The notes below the pieces were generated by a model that did not search any database, was not told where the DNA came from, and worked only from the letters and a program-made list of their open reading frames with translations. The translations under genes were made by a program, and so were the position numbers. Shown piece after piece: positions 18,001-26,395 of a stretch of 64,000 nucleotides of DNA. Origin of the DNA: Pannonibacter sp051860505 (GTDB taxonomy: Bacteria; Pseudomonadota; Alphaproteobacteria; Rhizobiales; Stappiaceae); NCBI RefSeq assembly GCF_051860505.1, contig NZ_JBHYDX010000001.1:186001-250000 (forward strand), in the 5' to 3' direction. Position 1 is the first letter of the stretch; the number at the start of each line of letters is the position of its first letter.

Positions 18001-20031
18001 GTGTTTGCAGACGTCCTGGCGGCCATGGCGGGGGCCGCGGCAATTTTGTCGGACCCGCTCGTCCTGTTCTATATCGTCCTTGGGGCCATGTTGGGCGGTT
18101 TGATGTCGGTCGTGCCGGGAATTGGCGGCATTCTTGGCCTTGCCTTGCTGTTGCCCTTCACTTTCTCGCTGTCGCCCTACGAGGCTGTCGCATTCATGCT
18201 GGGCGCGATGGCCGTGCTGTCGACGACCGACACGATCCCGGCGATCCTGTTTGGTGTTCCGGGGACGGCGACCTCGATGGTCACTGTCCTGGACGGCTTT
18301 CCCATGGCCAAGCGCGGGGAGGCCGGGCGCGCCCTGGCAGCCGGCCTGCTGTCCTCGGTCATCGGAGGTGCGCTGGGTGCCCTGCCGCTGCTTGTCGTGA
18401 TCCCGCTGGTGATGCCATTCATCATGGCCATGACCTCGCCGGAACTGACGGCAATGTGCATCCTGGGCCTGTCGATGGTGGCAACCTTGAGCGGCGGTTC
18501 CATGCTCAAGGGGCTGGCAGGGGCAGCACTCGGTACGCTTCTGGCCATGGTCGGCGCAGATTCGCAGACAGCGACCATGCGCTGGACGTTCGACGCCATC
18601 TATCTCTGGGATGGCATCAACCTGCTCATTGTGTTTCTGGGGATCTATGCCATTCCCGAGCTTGCCGACATGGCGATCCAGGGCAAGTCGATCGCGAAGG
18701 ACGCGGACCGCAGCCTGAGCCGCTCGCCCCTGCGCGGTGCCCTGCAAGGGTGCCGAGACGTGGGGCGGAACATGGGGCTGGTGGCCCGAAGCTCCGGCAT
18801 CAGCACGGTTCTCGGGGTCATCCCGGCCATCGGTGCGACTGTAATCCCCTGGCTCGTCTATTCCTACACGACGATGACGACCAAAGGGGAAAGCCAGTTT
18901 GGCCAAGGCGACGTACGCGGTGTGATTGCGTCGGAATCCTCGAACAATGCGACGGTGGGCGGCTCCCTGCTGCCGACGGTGGCGCTCGGCGTCCCCGGCT
19001 CTGCGCCCATGGCACTGTTGCTTGCCGCCTTGATGCTGCACGGCATTGCGCCGGGGCCGAACATGCTGACCAAGAACCTCGACTTCACCTTCATGATGGT
19101 ATGGACAATTGTCATTGCCAATGTGGTCGGCGGTCTGTTTGCCTTTGCCTTGTGCGTGCCGCTGTCGCGTATCGTATTTCTGCGCACAACCATCCTCGTC
19201 CCGATCATCGCGTCGGTGGTTTTCATTGGCGCGGTGCAATCTGCGCGTGACTGGATGGATCTGGCTGCTCTGCTGGCGGTTGGCCTGCTCGGCTGGTTCA
19301 TGAAGCGGGCACGTTGGCCCAGGGCGCCGTTTGCGCTGGCCTTCATTCTCGCCCCGCTGATCGAGCAGTATTTCTATATCTCAATGCGGATCTATGGCTG
19401 GGACTGGCTCCTACGCCCGGCGGTCGTCGTGATGCTCGCCCTTACCTTGGTGTTTCTGCTTTTTGTGGCTGTCCGCCAGTATCGCGATACCCGCAAGGTC
19501 CTGCAGGGCAAGCTGACTTTTGTACCCGCCTTTACTGTCGAGACGGGCGTGGCAGTGGCTGCGGTTGCCTGCCTGGCGGCCGCCCTTGTGACGGCGAATG
19601 ACTGGCCGCTTGCCGCCAGGGCAATCCCGCAGATTGCAGCCGGGTTCGGGCTTGTCATGGCTGTCGGCGTGCTGGTGACTGGCTGGATGTGCTTTGTCCC
19701 GCCAGCGACCGGCGACCGAGTGGCCGCCCCTAAGGCGCTGCATTTTGATCTGACTGCCGACTATGGCGATCTGTCGCGGCTGGCGATCTTGTGGCGCGGG
19801 TTGCGCTACTTTGTGTTCCTGCTCGGCTTTGGTCTGCTTGCAACCTGTGTCGGCATGATCCCGGCTGTTCCCGCGTTCGTACTTCTTTACCTGATCGTGC
19901 ATGGAGAGCGACCGATGCTGGCCTTGGCCGTGACAGCCGGTGTCGGCGGACTGAGCTATGCGCTGTTCGATCTTTTCCTGCGTCTGCCATGGCCGAAGCC
20001 CGCGTATGATTTGCTCAGCGTCATTGGCTGA
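18001..20031 (+). CDS. TctA-TctB fusion permease of a tripartite tricarboxylate transporter
   Basis: A 676-residue integral membrane protein. Residues 1-500 match TctA, with the conserved GxxxGxxPGIGG-type segment (MSVVPGIGGILG) near residue 40 and about 11-12 hydrophobic spans. TctA is normally about 500 residues; the remaining about 175 residues contain four further hydrophobic spans, the topology of the small subunit TctB. No separate tctB gene is present, so this is a natural fusion. The start is a GTG with GGAG about ten bases upstream; longer in-frame extensions overlap the hairpin and tctC. Driven by a cation gradient with TctC as receptor, by family knowledge. It converges with the ASKHA gene. 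Confidence 0.87.
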   Translation: MFADVLAAMAGAAAILSDPLVLFYIVLGAMLGGLMSVVPGIGGILGLALLLPFTFSLSPYEAVAFMLGAMAVLSTTDTIPAILFGVPGTATSMVTVLDGFPMAKRGEAGRALAAGLLSSVIGGALGALPLLVVIPLVMPFIMAMTSPELTAMCILGLSMVATLSGGSMLKGLAGAALGTLLAMVGADSQTATMRWTFDAIYLWDGINLLIVFLGIYAIPELADMAIQGKSIAKDADRSLSRSPLRGALQGCRDVGRNMGLVARSSGISTVLGVIPAIGATVIPWLVYSYTTMTTKGESQFGQGDVRGVIASESSNNATVGGSLLPTVALGVPGSAPMALLLAALMLHGIAPGPNMLTKNLDFTFMMVWTIVIANVVGGLFAFALCVPLSRIVFLRTTILVPIIASVVFIGAVQSARDWMDLAALLAVGLLGWFMKRARWPRAPFALAFILAPLIEQYFYISMRIYGWDWLLRPAVVVMLALTLVFLLFVAVRQYRDTRKVLQGKLTFVPAFTVETGVAVAAVACLAAALVTANDWPLAARAIPQIAAGFGLVMAVGVLVTGWMCFVPPATGDRVAAPKALHFDLTADYGDLSRLAILWRGLRYFVFLLGFGLLATCVGMIPAVPAFVLLYLIVHGERPMLALAVTAGVGGLSYALFDLFLRLPWPKPAYDLLSVIG

Positions 20032-20099
20032 ATTGGTCGAACAGTGAGATCAGGAACTGCAGCGGCTCGTGCCGAGGCATTGGCTGCTGCAGTTGACTT

Positions 20100-22169
20100 T
20101 CACCCCCGCCGCCGTCTCCGGCGGCCGCCGTCGGTACCTTCGCCGCCGCCCTTCGGCTCCGGCAGGGCCACGGCGGCACGGAGTTTTTTGAACGGGTCGG
20201 TCTTGTTGGGCAGGGCCATGGCATTGACGAAATGCGCCTGGAAATCGGGCTCCAGCGCCGTCTCGATCTTTTCGATGCCGCGCACGATCTCTTCCACCTC
20301 GCGCCGATGCTTGCGGCTGAGGAGGGCCATGCGGGCACCGGTGCCGGCGGCATTGCCCACCCCGCTCACCGCGTCGAGGTCGCAATCCGGAATGAGGCCG
20401 ATGACCATGGCATACATCGGGTCGATGTAGCTGCCGAAGGCACCGGCGAGGCGGATGCGGTCGATGGGCGGATTGCCGAGCTTGTCGGAGAGCAGCTTCA
20501 CGCCGGCATAGAGCGCGGCCTTGGCGAGCTGGATCGAGCGGATGTCGGTCTGGGTGATGGTGATGGCGATGCCGTCATTGGCAATGACATAGCTGTAGGT
20601 GCGGCCGTTGGGCACGATCCGCGAAGTGCGCTCGGCCATTGCCCCGTCGATGACGCCGTCCTCGTTGACGAGGCCGCAGAGATACATCTCCGCCACCGCC
20701 TCGATGATGCCGGAGCCGCAGATGCCGGTGACGCCGACCTGGTCGACCTTCTCGGCAAAGCCCGGCTCGTCCGACCACTCGTCCAGCCCGATGACCTTGA
20801 AGCGCGGCTCCAGCGTCACCCGGTCAATGCGGATGCGCTCGATGGCGCCGGGGGCCGCGCGCTGGCCGCAGGTGATCTCCGCGCCCTCGAAGGCGGGGCC
20901 GGTGGGGGAGGAAGCGGCGAGCAGCCGGTCGCGGTTGCCCAGCACGATTTCCGCATTGGTGCCGATGTCCACGAGAAGCATCAGCGCCTCGCCCTTGCCC
21001 GGCGCTTCGGCCAGCGTTGCGGCGGCTGCGTCCGCACCGACGTGGCCGGCAATGCAGGGCAGCATGTAGACACGCGCGCCCGGCGCCAGCTCCAGCGCCA
21101 GATCGCGGGCGGGCAGCGTCAGCGCGTCGGAGACGGCGAGTGCAAAGGGCGCGCCGCCCAGCTCCGTCGGGTCGATCCCGAGGAACAGGTGATGCATCAC
21201 CGGATTGCCGACGAAGGTGGCGTTGAGCACATCGCTGCGGCTCGCGCCGACGTCTGCGACGAGCTTGCCGACAATTGCGTTGATCGCCTCGCGCACGGTG
21301 CGGGTGAGATCGGGCAGGCGCGCCGGGTTCATCTGCACATAGGAGACGCGCGACATCAGATCCTCGCCGAAGCGGATCTGCGGATTGGACGTGCCGGCGG
21401 AGGACACGGTGCGGCCGGTCGTCAGGTCGCACAGATGCGCGGCGATGGTGGTCGAGCCGATGTCCACGGCAAGGCCGTAGGCGGTGGTCTTCTCGCCGGG
21501 CCACAGGCCGATGACCAGCGGCGGCTCGCCGGCGTCGTCATAGAGCGCGGCCGTCACCTGCCACTGTCCCTTGCGCAAGACGGTTTGGACTTTCGCCAGC
21601 AGCGGCGGATCGAAGCGCAGGCCGGTAAGGCCGGAGGCCGCTTCAAGCGCCTCGCGCAGGCGGTCGGCATCGCCGCGCGGGGTTTCCATGTCCGGTTCCT
21701 CAACCCGCACGGTGACGAGACGAACGGCCGGATCGGGATCGATGTGCCGGATCTCGGCGCGCTTGCGCACGATCTGCCGGTTGGTCTGGGCCTCCGTCGG
21801 CACGTCGATGACGAGATCGCCGAGGATCTCGGCCTGGCAGGACAGGCGCCGGTCGCTCGCCAGGCCGCGCAGCTCGGCGTAGCGGCTTTCCTTGTCGGTC
21901 GCCGGCGCCAGGTGCCCGGCGGCGCTGGTCAGCCCTTCCTTGGCGAACTGGCCCTCGGACACCGAGCACTGGCACTTGCCGCAAATGCCGCGCCCGCCGC
22001 AGACCGATTCCAAGTACACCCCGAGCGCCCGCGCCGCATCCAGCAACGGCGTGCCGATGTCGAACGTGCCGCGCCGGCCGCTGGGCTGGAACACCACGCG
22101 GGCGGTGACCTGCGGCGCGGCAGGCGAGGAGGAAGAACCGGGGGCTGGCGTCGGCGGGCTGTCTTTCAA
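20100..22169 (-). CDS. ASKHA-domain ferredoxin, corrinoid reactivase (RACo/RamA-like)
   Basis: A 689-residue protein that should reduce the inactive Co(II) corrinoid back to Co(I) at the expense of ATP. Residues 40-120 form a plant-type 2Fe-2S ferredoxin with C57, C63, C66 and C111. The rest is a DUF4445/ASKHA ATPase with phosphate loops DIGSTT (about 236) and DIGTNAE (about 400). The order ferredoxin-linker-ASKHA is that of RACo and O-demethylase activators. It begins with TTG at 22169, spaced from GAGGA; no better start exists without cutting into the N-terminal extension. The C-terminus ends in a run of six arginines flanked by glycines. It is the last gene of the corrinoid operon, 28 bases after the preceding small gene. 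Confidence 0.87.
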   Translation of the reverse strand: MKDSPPTPAPGSSSSPAAPQVTARVVFQPSGRRGTFDIGTPLLDAARALGVYLESVCGGRGICGKCQCSVSEGQFAKEGLTSAAGHLAPATDKESRYAELRGLASDRRLSCQAEILGDLVIDVPTEAQTNRQIVRKRAEIRHIDPDPAVRLVTVRVEEPDMETPRGDADRLREALEAASGLTGLRFDPPLLAKVQTVLRKGQWQVTAALYDDAGEPPLVIGLWPGEKTTAYGLAVDIGSTTIAAHLCDLTTGRTVSSAGTSNPQIRFGEDLMSRVSYVQMNPARLPDLTRTVREAINAIVGKLVADVGASRSDVLNATFVGNPVMHHLFLGIDPTELGGAPFALAVSDALTLPARDLALELAPGARVYMLPCIAGHVGADAAAATLAEAPGKGEALMLLVDIGTNAEIVLGNRDRLLAASSPTGPAFEGAEITCGQRAAPGAIERIRIDRVTLEPRFKVIGLDEWSDEPGFAEKVDQVGVTGICGSGIIEAVAEMYLCGLVNEDGVIDGAMAERTSRIVPNGRTYSYVIANDGIAITITQTDIRSIQLAKAALYAGVKLLSDKLGNPPIDRIRLAGAFGSYIDPMYAMVIGLIPDCDLDAVSGVGNAAGTGARMALLSRKHRREVEEIVRGIEKIETALEPDFQAHFVNAMALPNKTDPFKKLRAAVALPEPKGGGEGTDGGRRRRRRG

Positions 22170-22197
22170 GGTGTCCTCAGAATGCGTTCGGGCGGCG

Positions 22198-22539
22198 TCA
22201 GGTCTTGGTCAGCCGCCGGGTGTTGGCGCACACGCGCTTGGCAAAGGGCTTCACCGCCGCATGCGCGATGGGTTCGGGCTTCAAGGCCGCCGGCTTGCGG
22301 CCAAGCGCCACCTGGGTCATCGCACGGGTCGCCTGCAGGGCCATCGCCTGCTGCGCGGCCAGCGTGCCTTCAACCATGGCGGCGGCCTTCTCGCCGATCA
22401 TGCGGCCCATCTCGGCGTTTTCGCGGGTGGAGCCGGTGGCGGCCGCCAGCATCATCGCCTGCGTGCGCAAGGCGATGACGAGGGGGGCCTGAAACCACAG
22501 GCTGGTGAGATCATTGGTGAACTGCTTGGAACGGGACAT
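22198..22539 (-). CDS. Small helical protein of unknown function in the corrinoid operon
   Basis: 113 residues when started at the ATG with GGAGTGACC upstream; an in-frame ATG at 22587 overlapping the previous stop (ATGA) would add 16 residues. The sequence is alanine/methionine-rich, apparently all alpha-helical, with an opening FTNDLTSLWFQAPLVIALR segment reminiscent in style of phasin-like amphipathic proteins, and a basic C-terminus. I do not recognise a named family. Its tight position between the methyl-THF methyltransferase and the reactivase argues for a role in the pathway, perhaps as an assembly or scaffold protein; that is inference. Confidence 0.75.
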   Translation of the reverse strand: MSRSKQFTNDLTSLWFQAPLVIALRTQAMMLAAATGSTRENAEMGRMIGEKAAAMVEGTLAAQQAMALQATRAMTQVALGRKPAALKPEPIAHAAVKPFAKRVCANTRRLTKT

Positions 22540-22583
22540 GGTCACTCCGACCGGCAGCGGTGAGAGGGGCGTATGCCCGGGGC

Positions 22584-23540
22584 TCACCCCTGCCGCAGGC
22601 GAGCCTCGCGTCCACCGCGCCGGCGCGATGCGCCTGCAGCGGGTGCGTCTGGTCCGGCGGGCGCGCCTTCGGCCCCGCCGGGCTTATAGTCGCGATAATT
22701 CATGATCCATTCCTGACAGTTGGGGTCATTGCCGGCAAGCACATTCCCGGCGCGCACCATTTCCATCTCCTGCGGCCGGCAGGGGTTCATGATGGCGCTG
22801 GTCATGCCGCTGGCGATCACCATCGGGATGAAGGCCGAGTTGATGCCATGGCGATGCGGCAGGCCGAAGGAGATGTTGGAGAGGCCGCAGGTGGTGTTCA
22901 CCTTCAGCTCCTCGCGCAGCCGGCGCAGGAGGTGGAACACCTGGCGTCCCGCCGTTCCCATCGCCCCGATCGGCATCACCAGAGGGTCGACCACGATGTC
23001 GCAGGCCGGAATGCCATAGTCGGCGGCCCGCTCCACGATCTTCTTGGCAACCGCGAAACGCACGTCCGGATCCTCGGAAATGCCGGTCTCGTCGTTGGAG
23101 ATCGCCACCACCGGCACGTTGTACTTCTTGATGAGCGGCAGGATCGCCTCGAGCTTCTCGTCCTCGCCGGTCACCGAATTGACCAGCGGCCGGCCCTTGG
23201 CAACCTTCAGACCTGCTTCGATGGCAGCCGAAACGGATGAATCGATGGACAAGGGAATGTCGACAAGCCCCTGAACGATATCGAGAGTTTTGACGAGGAG
23301 CGGCGGCTCCGTCTCGTTCGGATTGACCGCTGTCACGCCGGCATTGATGTCGAGCATCGTCGCGCCGGCGGCCACCTGCGCCAGCGCATCCTTGATCACC
23401 GTGTCGAAGTTGCCTTCGATCATCTCGGCCGCCAGCTTCTTGCGCCCCGTCGGGTTGATCCGCTCGCCGATGACGCAGAACGGCTGGTCAAAGCCGATGA
23501 CGATTTCCTTCGTGGCGGATGCGACAATCGTGCGGGTCAT
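22584..23540 (-). CDS. Methyltetrahydrofolate:corrinoid methyltransferase (pterin-binding domain)
   Basis: A 318-residue TIM-barrel protein of the AcsE/MeTr, dihydropteroate-synthase-like family. It moves a methyl group between methyl-corrinoid protein and tetrahydrofolate, linking amine demethylation to the folate pool. Family landmarks are GERINPTGR near residue 25, DINAG near 65, SIDSS near 98 and NSVTGE near 121. The barrel ends around residue 275; the remainder is a proline/alanine/glycine stretch finishing in an arginine-rich tail (SRRRGGREARLRQG). Its start overlaps the stop of the MTHFR-like gene by four bases (ATGA), so they are coupled. In an aerobic demethylation pathway the direction is likely corrinoid to THF. 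Confidence 0.88.
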   Translation of the reverse strand: MTRTIVASATKEIVIGFDQPFCVIGERINPTGRKKLAAEMIEGNFDTVIKDALAQVAAGATMLDINAGVTAVNPNETEPPLLVKTLDIVQGLVDIPLSIDSSVSAAIEAGLKVAKGRPLVNSVTGEDEKLEAILPLIKKYNVPVVAISNDETGISEDPDVRFAVAKKIVERAADYGIPACDIVVDPLVMPIGAMGTAGRQVFHLLRRLREELKVNTTCGLSNISFGLPHRHGINSAFIPMVIASGMTSAIMNPCRPQEMEMVRAGNVLAGNDPNCQEWIMNYRDYKPGGAEGAPAGPDAPAAGASRRRGGREARLRQG

Positions 23541-24430
23541 CGGGCAAGCTCCTGTGCGTCAAAAGGGGAAGCGGCCACGGGCCCCCAGGACCCGCGCCGG
23601 GACAGCCATTCGGTCGTCTTGGCAAGGCCGCCGAAGGGATAGACATGGATCTGGGCGAGCGGTGTGGCCGGATGCGAGCGTACCCGCGCTTCCAGCGGAT
23701 CCACCATCGACGCGGGGTCGTAGCCGGTCAGCATCGACACCACGGCACCGCCGCGTTTCTTGAGGAAATTCAGCGAGTTCTCGACGCCAGCGAAAGCGGC
23801 GAACTTCAGCAGGGTCGTCATCTTGGCCGGCCCCGCCACGCCCAGATGGACGGGGAAGGTGTTGCCCCAGGCCGTCAGTTCGTCCAGCCAGAGCGCGACA
23901 CGGTGCGGATCAAACCCGAACTGGGTGACGATGAGAAAACTGGCATCGCTATTGGCGGCGAGCGCGTGCTTTTTCATCAGGAAGTCCCGGATCACCGGAG
24001 CCGGAATATCTGGCGCGCCTTCCGGATGGCCGGCGACGGCAATGCTGCGGATGCCGAGCCTGTCGAACAGCCCCGTCTCGACAAGGGCGACGGACGAGGT
24101 CAACGGCCCCGGAGTGTCCGTTTCGCCGGCAATCGCCAGAACATCGGTCACGCCGGCCTCCTGCGTCAGGCGCGTGATACGGCGCTCGAAGGCGGCAAGG
24201 CTGTCATAGCGCCGGGCCGCCATATGCGGCACGGCCACCAGTCCGGCGTCCTTGACGCGCCGGGCGGCCTCGACGATCTGGTCTTCGGAGCAGTTGCCAA
24301 GATCCGTGACATAGACCCGCGTTCCGAGCGGCACGCCCGTCAGCAGGTCGGATTTTTCGCAGACCTGGCGCGGCGACACCTCGGTGGAGGCGGCAAGGCG
24401 TCCGGCAGCATTAAGGCGCGGGTCCGGCAT
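23537..24430 (-). CDS. Methylenetetrahydrofolate reductase-family protein
   Basis: 297 residues of the MetF flavoprotein fold, with VYVTDLGN opening, a central IAGETD segment in place of the usual LRGD-type loop, and a TQFGFD strand corresponding to the TQ-FD motif that contacts folate and flavin. It would interconvert 5-methyl-THF and 5,10-methylene-THF; after corrinoid-dependent demethylation the useful direction is oxidation. It overlaps the downstream methyltransferase by four bases and follows a small gene by 12 bases. The divergence from ordinary MetF, including the altered active loop, suggests a pathway-specific paralogue. Confidence 0.82.
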   Translation of the reverse strand: MPDPRLNAAGRLAASTEVSPRQVCEKSDLLTGVPLGTRVYVTDLGNCSEDQIVEAARRVKDAGLVAVPHMAARRYDSLAAFERRITRLTQEAGVTDVLAIAGETDTPGPLTSSVALVETGLFDRLGIRSIAVAGHPEGAPDIPAPVIRDFLMKKHALAANSDASFLIVTQFGFDPHRVALWLDELTAWGNTFPVHLGVAGPAKMTTLLKFAAFAGVENSLNFLKKRGGAVVSMLTGYDPASMVDPLEARVRSHPATPLAQIHVYPFGGLAKTTEWLSRRGSWGPVAASPFDAQELAR

Positions 24431-24442
24431 TTTGGGTGTTCC

Positions 24443-24748
24443 TCAGGCTTGCGGCGCCAGGCCGCCAGTGGCCACCAGCGCCAGAACGCGCTCGCGGGGA
24501 AAGTCGGCAACAAGCGTCGCCACGGCGCGGTCGGCTTCCGCTTCGAGATCCTCACCGACCTCGACCGGATCGGCGCGGCGCCATTCGGCCAGATAGGCTT
24601 CGCTGTCCTTGGCGCCAATGCGCATGGCGGCGGCATCGACGGCTTCTATGAACACCGGCGGCAGTTCCCGGCGGGCACTCTTGCGGCCGGACTTCACCAG
24701 CACCTGGGCCGGGATGTCACGCCAGTAAACAACAACGAGCTGCGCCAT
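24443..24748 (-). CDS. Small protein of the Virulence_fact (PF13769-like) family
   Basis: 101 residues, opening with a beta strand and a YWRDIPAQV motif, followed by GRKSARR, then AAMRIG and YLAEWRR, which I recognise as the Virulence_fact family pattern. The family name reflects an early annotation; its biochemical role is unknown to me. It is 12 bases upstream of the MTHFR-like gene in the same operon. Such small proteins recur beside MttB/corrinoid/MTHFR genes in alphaproteobacteria, as far as I recall, which suggests a folate or corrinoid auxiliary function; this is inference. Confidence 0.78.
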   Translation of the reverse strand: MAQLVVVYWRDIPAQVLVKSGRKSARRELPPVFIEAVDAAAMRIGAKDSEAYLAEWRRADPVEVGEDLEAEADRAVATLVADFPRERVLALVATGGLAPQA

Positions 24749-24879
24749 GGATCTCCTTCCGACTGCTCAGGTGATGATCAATCTTGGCTGAAGAACAGGC
24801 AGCAGGACGGCAGAAGACGACACGGCACGGTGTGAAAGCGACGCCGACGGAAAGTACGGGATTCTGCGGAATCGGGCGG

Positions 24880-25551
24880 TCAACCAGCCCTATCGCCGGA
24901 CGGTGTGCTCTGCAGGAAGTTGCTCAGCAGACCATAGCCGGTGGCGATGCGCACGAACGGCAGCTTGAGCGTCGCTGCGGCCTGTTCGGCGGCTGTCGTC
25001 AGGTCCGCGTCCTCGGTCTGTGCCAGATAGACAAGCCGGGTGTAGTTGCCGAAATAGAGGTCGCGCAGCTCGGGATGCCGGTCAAGGCCGAGCGGCTCGA
25101 TCACCATTGTCTGAAAGTGGCGGGCAAGGAAATCGGTGAGATAAAAGCTGCCGAGTTGGTCGTCCTCCAGCGCGTCGAAGGCAGCAAGCCCGGCAAAGAA
25201 GGCGTAGCAATGCGCGCCGTCGATGCGCCGTGCCTTCGGGTGGGCCGCCAGCACCGTGTCGAGATGCCCGCCGGTGCCGCAATCGGCATAGGCCACCAGC
25301 ACCTCGTCATAGGCTGCGCCCCGTTCAGCGAGGGCGTCGGCCACCGCCGGTGCGATCCGGTCCGGCGTGTTGTGCAATTGCGCAGGCAAACAATGCAGGT
25401 CGAGATGGGAGAGTCCTTGCTGGGCGGTGAGGGCGAGAATTTCCCTCGCCAGCGCGCCGCAGGCCAGCACCAGCACCGAAGGCTTGCGGTCAGGTCCGCC
25501 GCCGGGGGCAGCGGTCGCGGCCGGGGTCTGTGCTCCGGGCCGCGCGGCCAT
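24880..25551 (-). CDS. DUF1638 protein
   Basis: 223 residues. After a disordered proline/alanine-rich leader of about 25 residues come VLVLACGALAREI, HCLPAQLHN and YADCGTGG, which are the conserved cysteine/histidine-containing motifs of DUF1638. The pattern of conserved Cys, His and Asp suggests a metal or cofactor site but no activity is established to my knowledge. The start lies only four bases after the corrinoid-protein stop, so they are almost certainly co-transcribed; DUF1638 genes commonly accompany MttB/MtbC-type genes. A 131-base gap without a gene follows before the Virulence_fact gene. Confidence 0.82.
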   Translation of the reverse strand: MAARPGAQTPAATAAPGGGPDRKPSVLVLACGALAREILALTAQQGLSHLDLHCLPAQLHNTPDRIAPAVADALAERGAAYDEVLVAYADCGTGGHLDTVLAAHPKARRIDGAHCYAFFAGLAAFDALEDDQLGSFYLTDFLARHFQTMVIEPLGLDRHPELRDLYFGNYTRLVYLAQTEDADLTTAAEQAAATLKLPFVRIATGYGLLSNFLQSTPSGDRAG

Positions 25552-25555
25552 GATC

Positions 25556-26254
25556 TCAGGCCTTGGCCAGCCGGTTGTGCCGGCGGGCGATCAGGTCCTT
25601 GGCGGTTTCCACCGCCACGGCGGCGTCCCGGCAATAACCATCGGCGCCAACAGCCTCGCCGAATTCCTCGTTCAGCGGCGCGCCGCCGACGAGCACGATA
25701 TAGTCGTCGCGGATGCCCTTCTCGACCAGCGTGTCGATGACGACCTTCATGTAGGGCATGGTGGTGGTGAGCAGCGCCGACAGGCCGATGATATCCGGCT
25801 TGTGCTCCTCGATGGCAGCCAGATAGTTCTCGACCGGATTGTTGATGCCGATGTCGATCACCTCGAAGCCGGCGCCTTCCATCATCATCGAGACGAGGTT
25901 CTTGCCGATGTCGTGGATGTCGCCCTTCACGGTGCCAATGACCATCTTGCCGACCTTCGGCGCATTGGTTTCAGCAAGCAGCGGCCGCAGGATGAACATC
26001 CCGGCCTTCATGGCATTCGCCGACAAAAGCACTTCCGGCACGAACAGGATGCCATCGCGGAAGTCGATGCCGACGATGCGCATGCCCTCGACAAGCGCCT
26101 TGGTCAGCACCTCATAGGGGGTCCAGCCGCGATCCAGCAGGATGTGGACACCCTCCTCGATCTCTTCCTTGAGACCGTCGTAGAGGTCGTCATGCATCTG
26201 GGCGACGAGATCGTCGTCGGAAAGGGCACTGAGATCGATATCGTCGTCCGACAT
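25556..26254 (-). CDS. Corrinoid (B12-binding) methyl-carrier protein, MtbC/MttC-like
   Basis: 232 residues: an N-terminal helical cap domain (about 1-95) and a C-terminal Rossmann-like B12 domain. The cobalt-ligand motif DxHxxG is GDIHDIG with H114, followed by GLSALLTTT and a GGAPL strand that holds the nucleotide tail. It carries the methyl group from the MttB-like enzyme to the methyl-THF methyltransferase. The N-terminus is acidic (DDDIDLSALSDDD). It heads the set of closely spaced genes; a 141-base gap separates it from formate-THF ligase, so the operon promoter may lie there. No B12 riboswitch is evident in that gap. Confidence 0.92.
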   Translation of the reverse strand: MSDDDIDLSALSDDDLVAQMHDDLYDGLKEEIEEGVHILLDRGWTPYEVLTKALVEGMRIVGIDFRDGILFVPEVLLSANAMKAGMFILRPLLAETNAPKVGKMVIGTVKGDIHDIGKNLVSMMMEGAGFEVIDIGINNPVENYLAAIEEHKPDIIGLSALLTTTMPYMKVVIDTLVEKGIRDDYIVLVGGAPLNEEFGEAVGADGYCRDAAVAVETAKDLIARRHNRLAKA

Positions 26255-26395
26255 GGGCCATCCGTCATTGCTGGAAAAGCTGTCCCATCACACTGCGTGC
26301 GCCGCCCCCTGGCCGCTGTCTCCAATCCGACACGCCGCGCCCTGACTGCGACAGGCTGGCTTGTCGCCTGGGCTCAGCCCGCGCCGACCGCCCGC

